Source: Corallococcus macrosporus (GTDB lineage: Bacteria; Myxococcota; Myxococcia; Myxococcales; Myxococcaceae). Taken from it: 64,000 nucleotides of DNA. Below are positions 11,069 to 19,936 of this stretch, in pieces. The position numbers and the translations under genes are program-made. Numbering within the stretch: position 1 is the stretch's first letter; the number at the start of each line of letters is the position of its first letter. The stretch is taken from positions 372,001-436,000 of the forward strand of contig NZ_JAFIMU010000004.1 in assembly GCF_017302985.1 (NCBI RefSeq), in the 5' to 3' direction. Under the pieces are notes generated by a model. It saw only the letters and a list, made by a program, of their open reading frames with translations. It was not told where the DNA came from and did no database searches.

Positions 11069-11125
11069 CCTCCGGAATTTGAGAGCCCCCGGGCCTCAAC
11101 GGATCCGGAAGGGCGCGTTGTTTTT
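11069..11125 (+). terminator. terminator-like hairpin in the 420-bp rpoZ/NmrA intergenic region
   Basis: CCTCCGGA (11069-11076) pairs with TCCGGAAGG (11104-11112) with a one-base bulge, and TGAG/CTCA pair inside. The plus strand then reads GCGCGTTGTTTTTG. No plus-strand gene ends nearby: the Nudix gene stops about 460 bp earlier with rpoZ antisense between. It may end a small RNA or be part of the NmrA leader. The rest of 10932-11214 shows nothing I recognise. Confidence 0.4.
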
Positions 11126-11214
11126 GCGAGTAGGGAATGGGACTCCAGGGTGGGTCCTCATCACCCCGCGCCGGCGGACTTGTCGGGGCGCGGGCTCGCA
11201 GGAGGAGGTTCCGC

Positions 11215-11301
11215 ATGAGGGCAGGAGCGTCCCGCGGTGCCGGCCGTGTCCGGAAGGTGGCGGAGGGGAATGCGTGGGCATGGGAGGGGTGGCCGTGGTG
11301 A
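11215..11301 (+). CDS. putative 28-aa leader peptide with Trp-rich end
   Basis: A short frame with an unusually strong ribosome-binding site (AGGAGGAGG, 6 nt before the ATG at 11215). Its last eight residues are WAWEGWPW, four of them Trp. Its TGA overlaps an in-frame GTG (11298) of the NmrA gene, which suits translational coupling. G-rich DNA makes TGG codons common by chance, so it may not be expressed. Confidence 0.3.
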   Translation: MRAGASRGAGRVRKVAEGNAWAWEGWPW

Positions 11302-12164
11302 GTGGGCCGGTGCTCGTCACGGGGCCCACGGGCAACGTGGGTCGGGCGGTGGTGCGCGCGCTCCTGACGGAAGGCGTGGCGGTGCGCGCGGCGGTGAAGT
11401 CGCCGGAGCACACGGTGTCGCTGCTCAAGGAGATGGAGGGGGACGTGATGCCGGTGCCGCTGGACTTCCGGCGGCCGGAGACGTTCCTCCCCGCGCTGGA
11501 GGGCGTGCGGGGCGTGTTCCTGATGCGGCCGCAGGCGCTGGCCCACGCGGAAGGGACGCTCCACGCGTTCATCGACGCGGCGGCCACGCAGGGCGTGAAG
11601 CAGGTGGTGTTCCTGTCCATGGCGGGCGCGGAGAAGCGCGCGTGGGCGCCGCACCACGCGGTGGAGGAGCACCTGAAGCGCTCCACCGTCGGGTGGACGC
11701 TGCTGCGCCCGGCGTTCTTCGCGCAGAACCTGGGGGACGCGTACCGCGAGGACATCCGCCAGGACGGCCGGCTCTACATGCCCGCGGGCCACGGGAAGGT
11801 GGCCTTCGTGGACGTGCGCGACGTGGGCGAGGTGGCGGCGCGGGCGCTGCTGGACACGTCCCTGCGCAACCGCGCCTTCACGCTCACCGGCCTGGAGGCG
11901 GTGACATTCGACGAGGTGGCGTCGGTGCTGTCGGAGGTGCTGGGCCGGCCCATCCGCTACGTGCCCGCGTCGGTGCCCGGCTACGTGCGCCACCTGCACC
12001 AGCGCAGGCTGTCGTGGGACCAGCTGGGCATGCAGACGCTGATGCACGTGGGGCTGCGCTTCGGGAAGGCGGAGCAGGTGGACCCCACGCTCACCAACCT
12101 CTTGGGCCGTCCCACGCGCACGGTGCGCCAGTACATCGAGGACCACGCGCCGCTGTGGCGCTGA
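11280..12164 (+). CDS. NmrA-like NAD(P)-binding oxidoreductase
   Basis: About 294 aa, an atypical short-chain dehydrogenase of the NmrA/HSCARG/quinone-reductase-like group. The N-terminal Rossmann motif [24 protein letters not shown], and [10 protein letters not shown] are characteristic; substrates range from quinones to none (redox sensors). I used the ATG at 11280 (GGAGGGG 11 nt upstream). A GTG at 11298, overlapping the stop of the small leader frame, is an alternative that removes six residues. It converges on the DoxX gene with a 7-bp gap. Confidence 0.88.
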   Translation: MGGVAVVSGPVLVTGPTGNVGRAVVRALLTEGVAVRAAVKSPEHTVSLLKEMEGDVMPVPLDFRRPETFLPALEGVRGVFLMRPQALAHAEGTLHAFIDAAATQGVKQVVFLSMAGAEKRAWAPHHAVEEHLKRSTVGWTLLRPAFFAQNLGDAYREDIRQDGRLYMPAGHGKVAFVDVRDVGEVAARALLDTSLRNRAFTLTGLEAVTFDEVASVLSEVLGRPIRYVPASVPGYVRHLHQRRLSWDQLGMQTLMHVGLRFGKAEQVDPTLTNLLGRPTRTVRQYIEDHAPLWR

Positions 12165-12171
12165 CGGACGC

Positions 12172-12528
12172 TTACGCGTACCAGAGCGCCCAGGCGATGA
12201 GCACGACCTGGAGCGGCAGCCGCGCCCAGAGCAGGGCGCGGGGAATCTTGCGGAACTGCTCCGGGTGCTGGGCCATGTAGATGTTCGCGGGGAACACCGC
12301 CACGAACAGCGCGACGAGTCCCCAGGCCGCGAGCCGCGTGGTGGCGGGCACCAGCAGGAAGATGCCCAGCACCACCTCCGCCACGCCGCTCAAGAGCACC
12401 AGCTCCCGGGGCCGGGGCAGGTACGGCGGCATGATGCGCATGTACATGCGGGGCTTGAGGAAGTGGTTCACCCCCGCGGCGACCATGAACAGCGCGAGCA
12501 CGTACTGCAGGATGGTTTTCACGTCCAT
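12172..12528 (-). CDS. DoxX family membrane protein
   Basis: A 118-aa integral membrane protein with four hydrophobic segments ([66 protein letters not shown]). This is the four-helix DoxX/MauE-like architecture; the [11 protein letters not shown] start and FPANIYMA are typical. Function in this group is generally unknown, often linked to redox. It starts 6 bp after the pgm stop, so it is co-transcribed with pgm. Confidence 0.88.
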   Translation of the reverse strand: MDVKTILQYVLALFMVAAGVNHFLKPRMYMRIMPPYLPRPRELVLLSGVAEVVLGIFLLVPATTRLAAWGLVALFVAVFPANIYMAQHPEQFRKIPRALLWARLPLQVVLIAWALWYA

Positions 12529-12534
12529 GGGAGC

Positions 12535-14172
12535 CTACTTCGCGGCGAACGCCTCGCTGACGATGGCGCGCGCCTCCTGGACGATGGTGTCCAGGTGCGT
12601 CTGGTCGCGGAAGCTCTCCGCGTAGATTTTGTACACGTCCTCCGTGCCGGACGGCCGCGCGGCGAACCAGCCGTTCTCCGTCGTCACCTTGAGGCCGCCC
12701 AGGTCCGCGTTGTTGCCCGGCGCGCGCGTGAGGCGCTGCGTGATGGGCTCGCCCGCCAGTGACGTGGCCTTCACCGCCTCCGGCGACAGCTTCTTCAGCG
12801 CGGCCTTCTGCGCGGACGTGGCCGGCTGGTCGATGCGCGTGTACAGCGGCGCGCCGAACTTCCTGGCCAGGTCCTGGTAGTGCTCGCCCGGGTCCTTGCC
12901 GGTGCGCGCCAGGATTTCCGCCGCGAGCAGGTCCAGGATGATGCCGTCCTTGTCGGTGGTCCACACGGTGCCGTCCTTGCGCAGGAAGGACGCGCCCGCG
13001 CTCTCCTCGCCGCCGAAGCCCAGCGAGCCGTCCAGGAGCCCGTCCACGAACCACTTGAAGCCCACCGGCACCTCCACCACGCGGCGGCCCAGGTCCTTGC
13101 CCACGCGGTCGATGAGGCTGCTGCTCACCAGCGTCTTGCCCACCGCCGCGTCCGCCTTCCAGCCCGGCCGGTTGCGGAAGAGGTAGCTGATGCAGACGGC
13201 GAGGTAGTGGTTCGGGTTCATCAGCCCCTGGCTGCGGGTGACGATGCCGTGGCGGTCGGAGTCCGTGTCGTTGCCGAACGCGAGCGCGTACTGGTCCTTG
13301 AGCTTCACCAGGTTCGCCATCGCGTACGGCGACGAGCAGTCCATGCGGATCTTCCCGTCGTGGTCCGCGGGCATGAAGCCGAACGTGGGGTCCAGGGTGG
13401 GGTTCACCACCGTGAGGTCCAGGCCGTACTTCTGGGCGAGCGGCGCCCAGTAGTGCAGGTTGGAGCCGCCCAGCGGATCCGCGCCCAGCTTCAGCTTCGC
13501 GCCCCGGATGACGTCCAGGTCCACCACGTTCGTCAGGTCCGCGACGTACGGGGTGATGAAGTCGTATGGCTTCACCATGGCGCTCGCGCGCGCCCGCTCG
13601 TAGGGGATGCGCTGGACGGCCTTGTTGCCGGAGGCCATCAGCTCGTTGGCGCGCTTCTCCACCAGCGCGGTGACGTTCGTGTCGGCGGGGCCGCCGTTGG
13701 GCGGATTGTACTTGATGCCGCCGTCCTCCGGCGGGTTGTGGGACGGGGTGATGACGATGCCGTCCGCGAGCCCGCTCGTGCGGCCCCGGTTGTACGTGAG
13801 GATGGCGTGGGAGATGACCGGTGTGGGCGTGGCGCCGTCCGAGTAGCGGACCTCCACGCCGTGCGCGGCCAGCACCTCCAGCGTGGAGCGCTGGGCGGGC
13901 TCGGAGAGGGCGTGCGTGTCCATGCCCAGGAAGAGCGGGCCGTCATAGCCCTGCTGCTTGCGGTACTCGCACAGGGCCTGCGCCACCGCGAGGATGTGCG
14001 CCTCGTTGAAGCTGCGGCGCGCGGCGCTCCCCCGGTGACCGGAGGTGCCGAAGGCCACGCGCTGCTCGGCCACGGACGCGTCGGGCGTGTCGTCGTAGTA
14101 CTGCGCGCGCAGCGTGTCGGGGTTGATCAGCAGGTCGCGCGAAAGGGGCTTGCCAGCGGAAGGGTGTGCCAT
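12535..14172 (-). CDS. pgm: phosphoglucomutase (alpha-D-glucose phosphate-specific)
   Basis: 545 aa, the length of E. coli Pgm. It interconverts glucose 1-phosphate and glucose 6-phosphate, linking glycolysis to glycogen, trehalose and polysaccharide synthesis. It has the substrate motif TSGHRGSA, the catalytic phosphoserine region [20 protein letters not shown] (Ser in PSHNP), the metal loop [11 protein letters not shown], the sugar-binding GEESAGASF and the phosphate-binding [14 protein letters not shown]. All active-site elements are intact. It leads a two-gene unit with the DoxX gene. Confidence 0.97.
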   Translation of the reverse strand: MAHPSAGKPLSRDLLINPDTLRAQYYDDTPDASVAEQRVAFGTSGHRGSAARRSFNEAHILAVAQALCEYRKQQGYDGPLFLGMDTHALSEPAQRSTLEVLAAHGVEVRYSDGATPTPVISHAILTYNRGRTSGLADGIVITPSHNPPEDGGIKYNPPNGGPADTNVTALVEKRANELMASGNKAVQRIPYERARASAMVKPYDFITPYVADLTNVVDLDVIRGAKLKLGADPLGGSNLHYWAPLAQKYGLDLTVVNPTLDPTFGFMPADHDGKIRMDCSSPYAMANLVKLKDQYALAFGNDTDSDRHGIVTRSQGLMNPNHYLAVCISYLFRNRPGWKADAAVGKTLVSSSLIDRVGKDLGRRVVEVPVGFKWFVDGLLDGSLGFGGEESAGASFLRKDGTVWTTDKDGIILDLLAAEILARTGKDPGEHYQDLARKFGAPLYTRIDQPATSAQKAALKKLSPEAVKATSLAGEPITQRLTRAPGNNADLGGLKVTTENGWFAARPSGTEDVYKIYAESFRDQTHLDTIVQEARAIVSEAFAAK

Positions 14173-14297
14173 GACGGGGCCACCCTAGCCGCGCGCGCTT
14201 TCCAATGGGGAGTCAAAGCCACATCCCCTGTCCGGCGCCGCACCCGGCCTGGCGCGCTTCCGTCCAGTAGCGGGCGGGAGCGCGTGTCGTGAAGTCG

Positions 14298-15593
14298 TCA
14301 GCGCGCCACGGCGACGGACGCGGCGGCGGAGGAGGGCGGCGCGGCCTCCGGCGCGGGGGGCTCGTCCTCCTGGGGTTGGGCGGCGTACTCCGGCAGGAAC
14401 ATCAGCAGCACCAGCGCGGGGATGGCCGCCGCGGCGGTGAAGGCGAAGAACGTGGGCCAGCCCATCCACGTGGCCAGGTAGCCGGACACGGAGCCGATGA
14501 GCCGGTTGGCGATGGTGCCCAGCGCGGACAAGAGCGCGTACTGCGTGGCGCTGAAGCTCTTGTGGCACAGCGACATGACGAAGGCCGCGAACGCCGTGAC
14601 GCCCAGGCCCGTGCAGACGTTGTCCACGGCGATGGTGCCCGCGAGCATCAGGTCGTTCTTGCCCACCAGCGCCAGGGCCATGAACGCCAGGTTGGTGAGG
14701 CCCTGCGCGGCGCCGAAGATGAACAGCGCGCGGCGCATGCTGAGCTTCACCATCATCACGCCGCCCAACAGGCCGCCCGCGATGGTGGCCACCATGCCCA
14801 GCGTCTTGCTGAGCGCGCCAATCTCCGTGTTGGAGAAGCCCAGCTCGATGTAGAAGGGCGTCACCATGCTGGCGGCGATGGCGTCCCCCAGCTTGTAGAG
14901 CACCAGGAACGCGAGCACCCCCAGCGCGTACTTGCGGCGGAAGTAGTCCACGAAGGGCCGCACCACCGCGTCCGCCAGGTTGCGCGGAGGCCGCACGCTC
15001 TGCGGCTCCGGGGCCAGCAGCGTCGCCACCACGCCCACGGACATGAGCAGGCCCATCACGTAGTACGTCTGGGACCAGCCCAGGTGGTCCGACAGGATGA
15101 ACGCGAGCCCGCCCGCGACGAGCATGCCCATCCGGTAGCCGGTGACGTACATCGAGTTGCCCAGCCCGCGCTCCTCCACCGGGAGGATGTCCGTGCGCCA
15201 CGCGTCCGCGACGATGTCCTGGCTGGCGGACAGGAACGTCACCACCACGGCCATGCAGGCCATGTGCAGGGGCGCGTCCTTCGGGTTCACCAGCCCCATG
15301 GCGGAGATGGCGCCCATCAGCAGCACCTGCGTGAGCAGCATCCAGCCGCGCCGCCGGCCCAGGAAGGGCAGGGTGTAGCGGTCCATGAGCGGCGCCCACA
15401 GCACCTTGAAGGTGTAGGGCAGCGCCACCAGGCTGAAGATGCCAATCGTCTTGAGGTTGACCCCCTCGTTCTTCATCCACGCGGACAGCGTGACGCCGGT
15501 CAGCCACAGGGGGAGGCCGGACGCGAAGCCGACGGCCATCAGGAGCCAGATACGCCGGCTCTTCAAGACGGTGAGAAGCGAGGAGTTGGGCAT
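14298..15593 (-). CDS. ampG: AmpG-like muropeptide MFS transporter
   Basis: 431 aa, about 12 membrane helices, major facilitator superfamily. The start region FASGLPLWLTGVTLSAWM closely follows the AmpG pattern, as do LWAPLMDRYTLPFLGRRRGWM and ASQDIVADAWRTD. AmpG imports anhydro-muropeptides for cell-wall recycling through the inner membrane. I used the ATG at 15593; a GTG at 15644 would add 17 residues without a better ribosome-binding site. The C-terminal 30 residues are Pro/Glu/Ala-rich and cytoplasmic. Confidence 0.9.
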   Translation of the reverse strand: MPNSSLLTVLKSRRIWLLMAVGFASGLPLWLTGVTLSAWMKNEGVNLKTIGIFSLVALPYTFKVLWAPLMDRYTLPFLGRRRGWMLLTQVLLMGAISAMGLVNPKDAPLHMACMAVVVTFLSASQDIVADAWRTDILPVEERGLGNSMYVTGYRMGMLVAGGLAFILSDHLGWSQTYYVMGLLMSVGVVATLLAPEPQSVRPPRNLADAVVRPFVDYFRRKYALGVLAFLVLYKLGDAIAASMVTPFYIELGFSNTEIGALSKTLGMVATIAGGLLGGVMMVKLSMRRALFIFGAAQGLTNLAFMALALVGKNDLMLAGTIAVDNVCTGLGVTAFAAFVMSLCHKSFSATQYALLSALGTIANRLIGSVSGYLATWMGWPTFFAFTAAAAIPALVLLMFLPEYAAQPQEDEPPAPEAAPPSSAAASVAVAR

Positions 15594-15665
15594 GGGGGCG
15601 CGGGAAGACAGCCGCCAGCATAGAGAATCCACCCCGCGCGTCACCTTCCGAAGGCCGGGGACTGT

Positions 15666-15700
15666 CCGCCCGGCTGCTGTCCGGGCCTGAGCCCGGGCGG
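15666..15700 (-). terminator. hairpin at the end of the sigma/caspase operon
   Basis: CCGCCCGG (15666-15673) and CCGGGCGG (15693-15700) make a perfect 8-bp stem just downstream of the lipoprotein stop at 15712. There is no T-run, so a terminator role is a guess from position. Confidence 0.35.
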
Positions 15701-15711
15701 CCTCTTCGGGG

Positions 15712-16671
15712 CTACGGGTTCAGCGCCGACACGTCCGGGCAGCTGCTCCGGTCGCCCTCGGTGGGGTTGATGAAGTCCCAGTTGCGCTGCATGAAGGTGA
15801 TGCGTGTCCGCGCGTCCCAGCACTCCGTGTACTGCGCGCCCTTCGCGTCCCCCTCCAGGATGTTGAGCACCAGCACGCCCCGGCCATCCGGCGTCCAGCG
15901 CGCCACGATGTCCAGCGTCTCCAGGAGCCCGCCGGGAATCAGGTCCTCGCCGGGCAGCCGGAACGCCATCTCGCCCAGCCCTTCCGGCGTCTGACGCGAC
16001 GCATAGCGCGTGAGGGGCAGCGTGGCTCCCGCGCCGGTGAAGAGCAGCTCCACGCGCGTGGGCAGCGCCTTCGTCTGGTAGCCGATGTCCAGCCGGTCCA
16101 GCGCGGTCGCGTCGCCCGTCTCGAAGCCGTGGGCGCGGGCCTCCTTGAGGTCCAGCGCGAGCGTGCCCTCGCCCTTGCGGATGCCTCCGTCCGCCAGGAA
16201 GGTGCCGGGCAGGTAGGTCCACCACCCGCTGTCGCCGCTGCCCTTGATCCGGTACTGGAGGAGATAGGCGAAGTCGACGCCCCGGCGCTCCATCACGAAG
16301 CGCACCTCGTTGCCCGGGTGGTTGTCGGCGGGGAAGGGACCCCAGATGCGGCGGTCGGTTTCGCGCGTGGTGGGCGCGGCCTTGCGGAAGCGCTCCAGCA
16401 GGGAGAGCAGGCGGTCCACGCTGGTGTTGAACCGCGTGCCCGCGGTGTAGGCCTGTTGCGCGAGCTCCGACCTGCCTCCCAGCACCTGCGACGCGCCCAG
16501 CCGCTGGGTGCGCGTGCCCAGGTCCTGGCCAGAGCGGGCGGAGGCCGGCAGCTTCGCGGCCAGGTCCTCGCGCTCGGGCAGGGCGTTCTGGAACTCCAGG
16601 TCGTCGTTGGAGAAGTCGCCGCCGCATGCGACCGCGAGGAGGCAGGGAAGGGCCAGGGCTAGGTTTCGCAT
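15712..16671 (-). CDS. lipoprotein, last gene of the ECF sigma/caspase operon
   Basis: A 319-aa lipoprotein. The ATG at 16671 opens a classic signal (MRNLALALPCLLAVAC, lipobox AVAC) and has GAGGG about 10 nt upstream; an ATG at 16686 overlapping the caspase stop codon (ATGA) is an alternative. The mature part has WGPFPADNHPG, two-strand repeats and a C-terminal ECWD...C pair. It aligns by eye with the lipoprotein at 19937-20935: both have a D-x-F-x-(N/D)-(A/G)-L-P start, a V/I-WGP motif in the first half, and ECWD plus a final Cys at the end. Function unknown. Confidence 0.85.
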   Translation of the reverse strand: MRNLALALPCLLAVACGGDFSNDDLEFQNALPEREDLAAKLPASARSGQDLGTRTQRLGASQVLGGRSELAQQAYTAGTRFNTSVDRLLSLLERFRKAAPTTRETDRRIWGPFPADNHPGNEVRFVMERRGVDFAYLLQYRIKGSGDSGWWTYLPGTFLADGGIRKGEGTLALDLKEARAHGFETGDATALDRLDIGYQTKALPTRVELLFTGAGATLPLTRYASRQTPEGLGEMAFRLPGEDLIPGGLLETLDIVARWTPDGRGVLVLNILEGDAKGAQYTECWDARTRITFMQRNWDFINPTEGDRSSCPDVSALNP

Positions 16672-16682
16672 CACGTGGTCCC

Positions 16683-18578
16683 TCATGGCTCGTACGTGAG
16701 GAGCGCGGCCAGCTCCCAGAACCCCAGGGAGCGCTGCGCGTCGACGGTGTATTGGAGGTACTGCAGGCGGGTGCGCGCGGTGAGGTTCAGGCGGCGCGTG
16801 AGCTGGAAGCGCGCGCCGGTCGCCAGGCCCGGCGACACCATGGCGAAGCGCTGATCCGCGAACGCCCCGTCGTCGAACTTGCGGCCCATGATGAGGTACG
16901 CGACGCGCACGCCCACGAACGGGGAGACGCGGCCCATGGGCCACCCGGCGGTGAGGCTGGTGCCCACGTTCACCACGGAGTAGCGGTACGCCGGCCCCGC
17001 CAGCGTGGGCAGGGAGAGCACTCCGTTCGTGCCGCCCACCGCCGCGTCGAAGCCCCAGACCCAGTCGCGGCGGAAGTAGTCGTGCAGCTCCGCCTCCGCG
17101 CCGAACAGGGGCACGGAGAGGAAGAGGGACTGGCGCGTCTGGGGGTCGAAGAAGGACTGGAAGCCGCCGGTGAGCCCGAAGGTCCAGAAGGCGCCCTTGT
17201 CCAGCACGGCGCCCTTCACCGGGTCGTCGGAGAAGGGCGCGTCCTTGAAGCGCGGCTCCTGCAGGATGGTCGTGCGTCCGCGAGCGACCTCCACCTCGCC
17301 GATGCGCAGCCGGTCGCTGAGGCGGCGCTTCACGCGGTAGGTGCCGGGGGCCAGGGCCACGCGGCGCTCGGTGTCCGCGGCCTTGTCCAGCTCCGCCACC
17401 ACGCTGCCGCTGGGGTCCACGAAGTAGTAGGCGCCCGCGGGAGCGTTGCCGGGGACGACGAGGCCTTCGGCGGCCGCGCGCAGGTCGGTGAGGACCAGGT
17501 CGCCGTTGCCCGCCAGGTCGTAGCTGAAGGTCGGGTGCTGGGGGCCTGCGCTGCTGTCGGCGGTGTCCGCGACGGTGCGGGCGTAGGCGTGCGAATACGC
17601 CTCGAAGAGCGTCACGCGTCCGTCGCCGCTGCGGTCCGCGTCGCCGAGCAGTCCGCTGGCCAGGTGGTGGGAGAAGTAGCTGCCGCCCAGCGCGTCCGAT
17701 TCCTGCGAGTCCTCGTCCGCGGCGCTGGAGGTGAGGATGACGACGCCCCGGGCATCGCGGGCCGCGCCGGACTCCACGTCGAAGGCCGGGGCCTTGCGGG
17801 CGCCCTTGCTGCGGGTGAGCGCGCCGGAGCGGCAGGAGTCGAGGATGGCGATGCGGATGTCCACGGGCGCGTCGGCCAGCCGGCGCTTGAGCGCGTCGAA
17901 GCCGAGCTGCGAGGTGCCCAGCCGCAGCGCGCCGTCCTTCGCGTGGCCGGAGTAGTAGACGAACAGCGCGGTCCGCTCACCGCGAGCCTGGGCCGCGCGG
18001 GCCCGCTGCTCCAGGTCCGACAGTGCGACGAGGAAGTCCTTTGCGTCGTCATCCAGGAGGAGCTTCGCGTCGGCCGGAGCCACGCCGCCCAGCCGCGTGA
18101 GCAGGTCGTGCATCTTGCGCGCATCATCGCGCGCGTAGCTCAAGGGTCGCGTGTCCGCGCCACCCGTGTCATTGCCCGCGATGAGCGCGAAGCGGTGCAG
18201 CGTGTCCGCGCGCGCGGCGGTGGATGCCAGAAGTAGCGCGGGAATCGACGCCCGCATCGCCTTGGCCCATGCATGCCTGAGTCCTGCCATCGCGCGGGCG
18301 TCTGATGCCGTAGTCGCGGAGGCGCTCGATGACGCAGGCATCGCCGCAGCCCATGCGGGCCTGCTTTCTGCCGTCGCGCGGGCTCCTGCTGTCTGCGTCG
18401 ACGGAACGCGCCATGACACCAGCATCGCCCTGGTCCATGCCGCCGCGTGCGTGCTTGCTGCCTGCGTCGACGAAACACTCCATGACGCTCGCGAAGCGAG
18501 GAGCCGCAGGAACGCGTCCCGCGCCCAGGCAGCCAAGGGAGCAAGCCGCGCTCGCAGTGTCACGGGGCCGTCGCTCAT
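16683..18578 (-). CDS. caspase-family (C14) protease with C-terminal barrel-like domain
   Basis: About 631 aa. The p20-like caspase domain has the catalytic His in YYSGHAKDG (H212) and the catalytic Cys in ILDSCRSGAL (C249), numbered from the ATG at 18578, which overlaps the previous stop codon (ATGA). Acidic text DADRSGDGRVTLFE resembles an EF-hand-like loop. A PEGA-like segment (APAGAYYFVDPSGSVV, LAPGTYRVKRRL) and a C-terminal ~200 residues of amphipathic strands (VSPFVGVRVAYLIMG, LNLTARTRLQYLQY) suggest an outer-membrane barrel. A signal-like segment (MRASIPALLLASTAARA) sits just before the caspase domain, after about 105 residues of degenerate repeats, so the true start may be the internal ATG at 18257. 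Confidence 0.9.
   Translation of the reverse strand: MSDGPVTLRARLAPLAAWARDAFLRLLASRASWSVSSTQAASTHAAAWTRAMLVSWRVPSTQTAGARATAESRPAWAAAMPASSSASATTASDARAMAGLRHAWAKAMRASIPALLLASTAARADTLHRFALIAGNDTGGADTRPLSYARDDARKMHDLLTRLGGVAPADAKLLLDDDAKDFLVALSDLEQRARAAQARGERTALFVYYSGHAKDGALRLGTSQLGFDALKRRLADAPVDIRIAILDSCRSGALTRSKGARKAPAFDVESGAARDARGVVILTSSAADEDSQESDALGGSYFSHHLASGLLGDADRSGDGRVTLFEAYSHAYARTVADTADSSAGPQHPTFSYDLAGNGDLVLTDLRAAAEGLVVPGNAPAGAYYFVDPSGSVVAELDKAADTERRVALAPGTYRVKRRLSDRLRIGEVEVARGRTTILQEPRFKDAPFSDDPVKGAVLDKGAFWTFGLTGGFQSFFDPQTRQSLFLSVPLFGAEAELHDYFRRDWVWGFDAAVGGTNGVLSLPTLAGPAYRYSVVNVGTSLTAGWPMGRVSPFVGVRVAYLIMGRKFDDGAFADQRFAMVSPGLATGARFQLTRRLNLTARTRLQYLQYTVDAQRSLGFWELAALLTYEP
18237..18485 (-). 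repeat. three degenerate ~28-residue repeats in the caspase gene 5' region
   Basis: The translated region shows three successive copies of roughly 28 residues, each Ser/Thr/Ala-rich and ending in an AW.(R/A/K)AM motif: ...AAAWTRAMLV, ...PAWAAAMPAS, ...HAWAKAMRAS. At DNA level the copies share GCATCGCC..GGTCCATGC and CTGCGTCGACG(A/G)AAC blocks at about 75-90 bp spacing. Confidence 0.6.
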
Positions 18579-19369
18579 GGCTTCAGGAGGATCCACTGCG
18601 TCTGCGCGCCCGCCACGTCCAGCGGCGCCATTCGCGTCACGTCACGCCCCGCGGCATCGAAAGCCCTCCGGGCCGCGTCGCTCAGCGCGTCCATCGACAC
18701 GGGTGCGTCCGTCAGCACCAGCACCACGCGCTCCGCTCCCGCGCCGGTGAACTCCACGCTCTCCGGCAGCCAGTGCGTTCCCACGCCCGGCTCCACCGCG
18801 AGGCTGTCTCCGGCCTCCGGATACAGCGGCGTCACCTCTCCCTGGGCATCCACCGACAGCGCGGCCACGTAGCGGTACGCGTCCGCCGTGTAACCCAGCC
18901 GCACGCGCTCACCGGGCTGAAGCGCTTCCGGTGCCTCCGGGCTCGCCACCCGCTGCGGATCCGCACCCCCACCGATTCGCAACTCCGCGGCCGCGCCGCC
19001 CTTGAGGCGATTACCCGTCACGGAAGGCCGGACCGGATCCGTCGTTCCCTGGTTCTCCAGCAGCGGCCGCACCAGCACCAGCAGCACCACGGACGCCGCC
19101 ACCGCCATCAGCGGCCGGACCCACCGCGTCCGCGTCTCCGGTTCCGCGGCGGCCTTCACCTGCCTCGCGCGGGCCCGCTCCACGCCAGCCTCGAAGCGCT
19201 CGAAGGGCACCTCCGCCTCGAAGGCGGCCTGCGCTTCCACGAACGACCGGAGCGTCGCGCCACACGCCTCGCACGCCTCCGCATGCTCCCGGGCGCGGGT
19301 GGCCTCCGGGGCGGGCAGCTCGCCGGCGTGCAGGCGGCGCAATGTCCAGCTCGACTCGTGCGCGCTCAT
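18575..19369 (-). CDS. zf-HC2 / DUF4384 single-span membrane protein, putative anti-sigma factor
   Basis: 264 aa. The N-terminus has the zinc-binding anti-sigma pattern H-x3-C-x2-C (REHAEACEACG, about residues 27-37), then one transmembrane helix (VRPLMAVAASVVLLVLVRPLL, about 85-105). The rest is a periplasmic DUF4384-like domain (GERVRLGYTADAYRYVAAL, then GEVTPLYPEAGDS). The start at 19369 overlaps the sigma factor stop (ATGA). The combination predicts a membrane-held inhibitor of the adjacent ECF sigma factor that senses something in the periplasm. It in turn overlaps the caspase gene, so all three are translationally linked. Confidence 0.9.
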   Translation of the reverse strand: MSAHESSWTLRRLHAGELPAPEATRAREHAEACEACGATLRSFVEAQAAFEAEVPFERFEAGVERARARQVKAAAEPETRTRWVRPLMAVAASVVLLVLVRPLLENQGTTDPVRPSVTGNRLKGGAAAELRIGGGADPQRVASPEAPEALQPGERVRLGYTADAYRYVAALSVDAQGEVTPLYPEAGDSLAVEPGVGTHWLPESVEFTGAGAERVVLVLTDAPVSMDALSDAARRAFDAAGRDVTRMAPLDVAGAQTQWILLKP

Positions 19370-19908
19370 CGGACGCTCAGCTCCTCTCCACCCAGCTCCG
19401 CGAATTGCTCCAGCCGCTTCCTCACCGTGGGCACCGAACGCCCCAGCACCGCGGCCACCTCTTCCAGGGTCATCCCGTCCACGTGGTAGTGGATGGCCGC
19501 CGCCTGCGTCTCCGCGTCCACCCGGGCCAGCAGCTTGCGCACCAGGTCGCGCGTCTCCATCGTCTCCGCCCCGCCATGGCCTTCCGGGCGGGCCGCCTCG
19601 TCCCGCGCGAACCACTTGCGCCACGCCGCCCCTTCCGAGCGCAGTTGGTTGAGGCAGTGGTGCGTGGCGATCTTCATCAACCACGTGAGCGGGGACGCCT
19701 CCGCCCGGAACGAGTCCCCGTGCACGAGCACCCGGGCGAAGACGTCGTGCATCGCGTCCTCCGCCCGGCTCGCGTCCTTCAGCAGGTAGCGGCAGCGCTC
19801 ACGCACGCTGCCGCCGTACTTCACGTACAGCTCGCGCAGGACGGCCCGCCGGTCCTCGTTGGAACGGGAAGGCACCACCTTCAGGGCCAGCGGGGTCGGT
19901 CCGGTCAC
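19366..19908 (-). CDS. ECF-type RNA polymerase sigma factor
   Basis: 180 aa, two-domain ECF sigma factor. Sigma region 2 covers about residues 26-85 (ELYVKYGGSVRERC, AEDAMHDVFARVL, TWLMKIATHHCLNQLR). Region 4 covers about 131-170 (GMTLEEVAAVLGRSVPTVRKR, a typical HTH). The start is GTG at 19908 with only a weak, distant AGGA. It lies 28 bp downstream of the lipoprotein gene at 19937 and overlaps the zf-HC2 gene, so it belongs to a five-gene operon. I could not identify an ECF-style autoregulated promoter. Confidence 0.93.
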   Translation of the reverse strand: MTGPTPLALKVVPSRSNEDRRAVLRELYVKYGGSVRERCRYLLKDASRAEDAMHDVFARVLVHGDSFRAEASPLTWLMKIATHHCLNQLRSEGAAWRKWFARDEAARPEGHGGAETMETRDLVRKLLARVDAETQAAAIHYHVDGMTLEEVAAVLGRSVPTVRKRLEQFAELGGEELSVR

Positions 19909-19936
19909 GCGAGGCGCAATCCTACCGCGACCCGGC

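Noticed and set aside
10860-12146. Long N-terminal extension of rpoZ
   Set aside because: The 79-residue omega subunit has its own start, ribosome-binding site and promoter; the extension is antisense to the NmrA-like gene.
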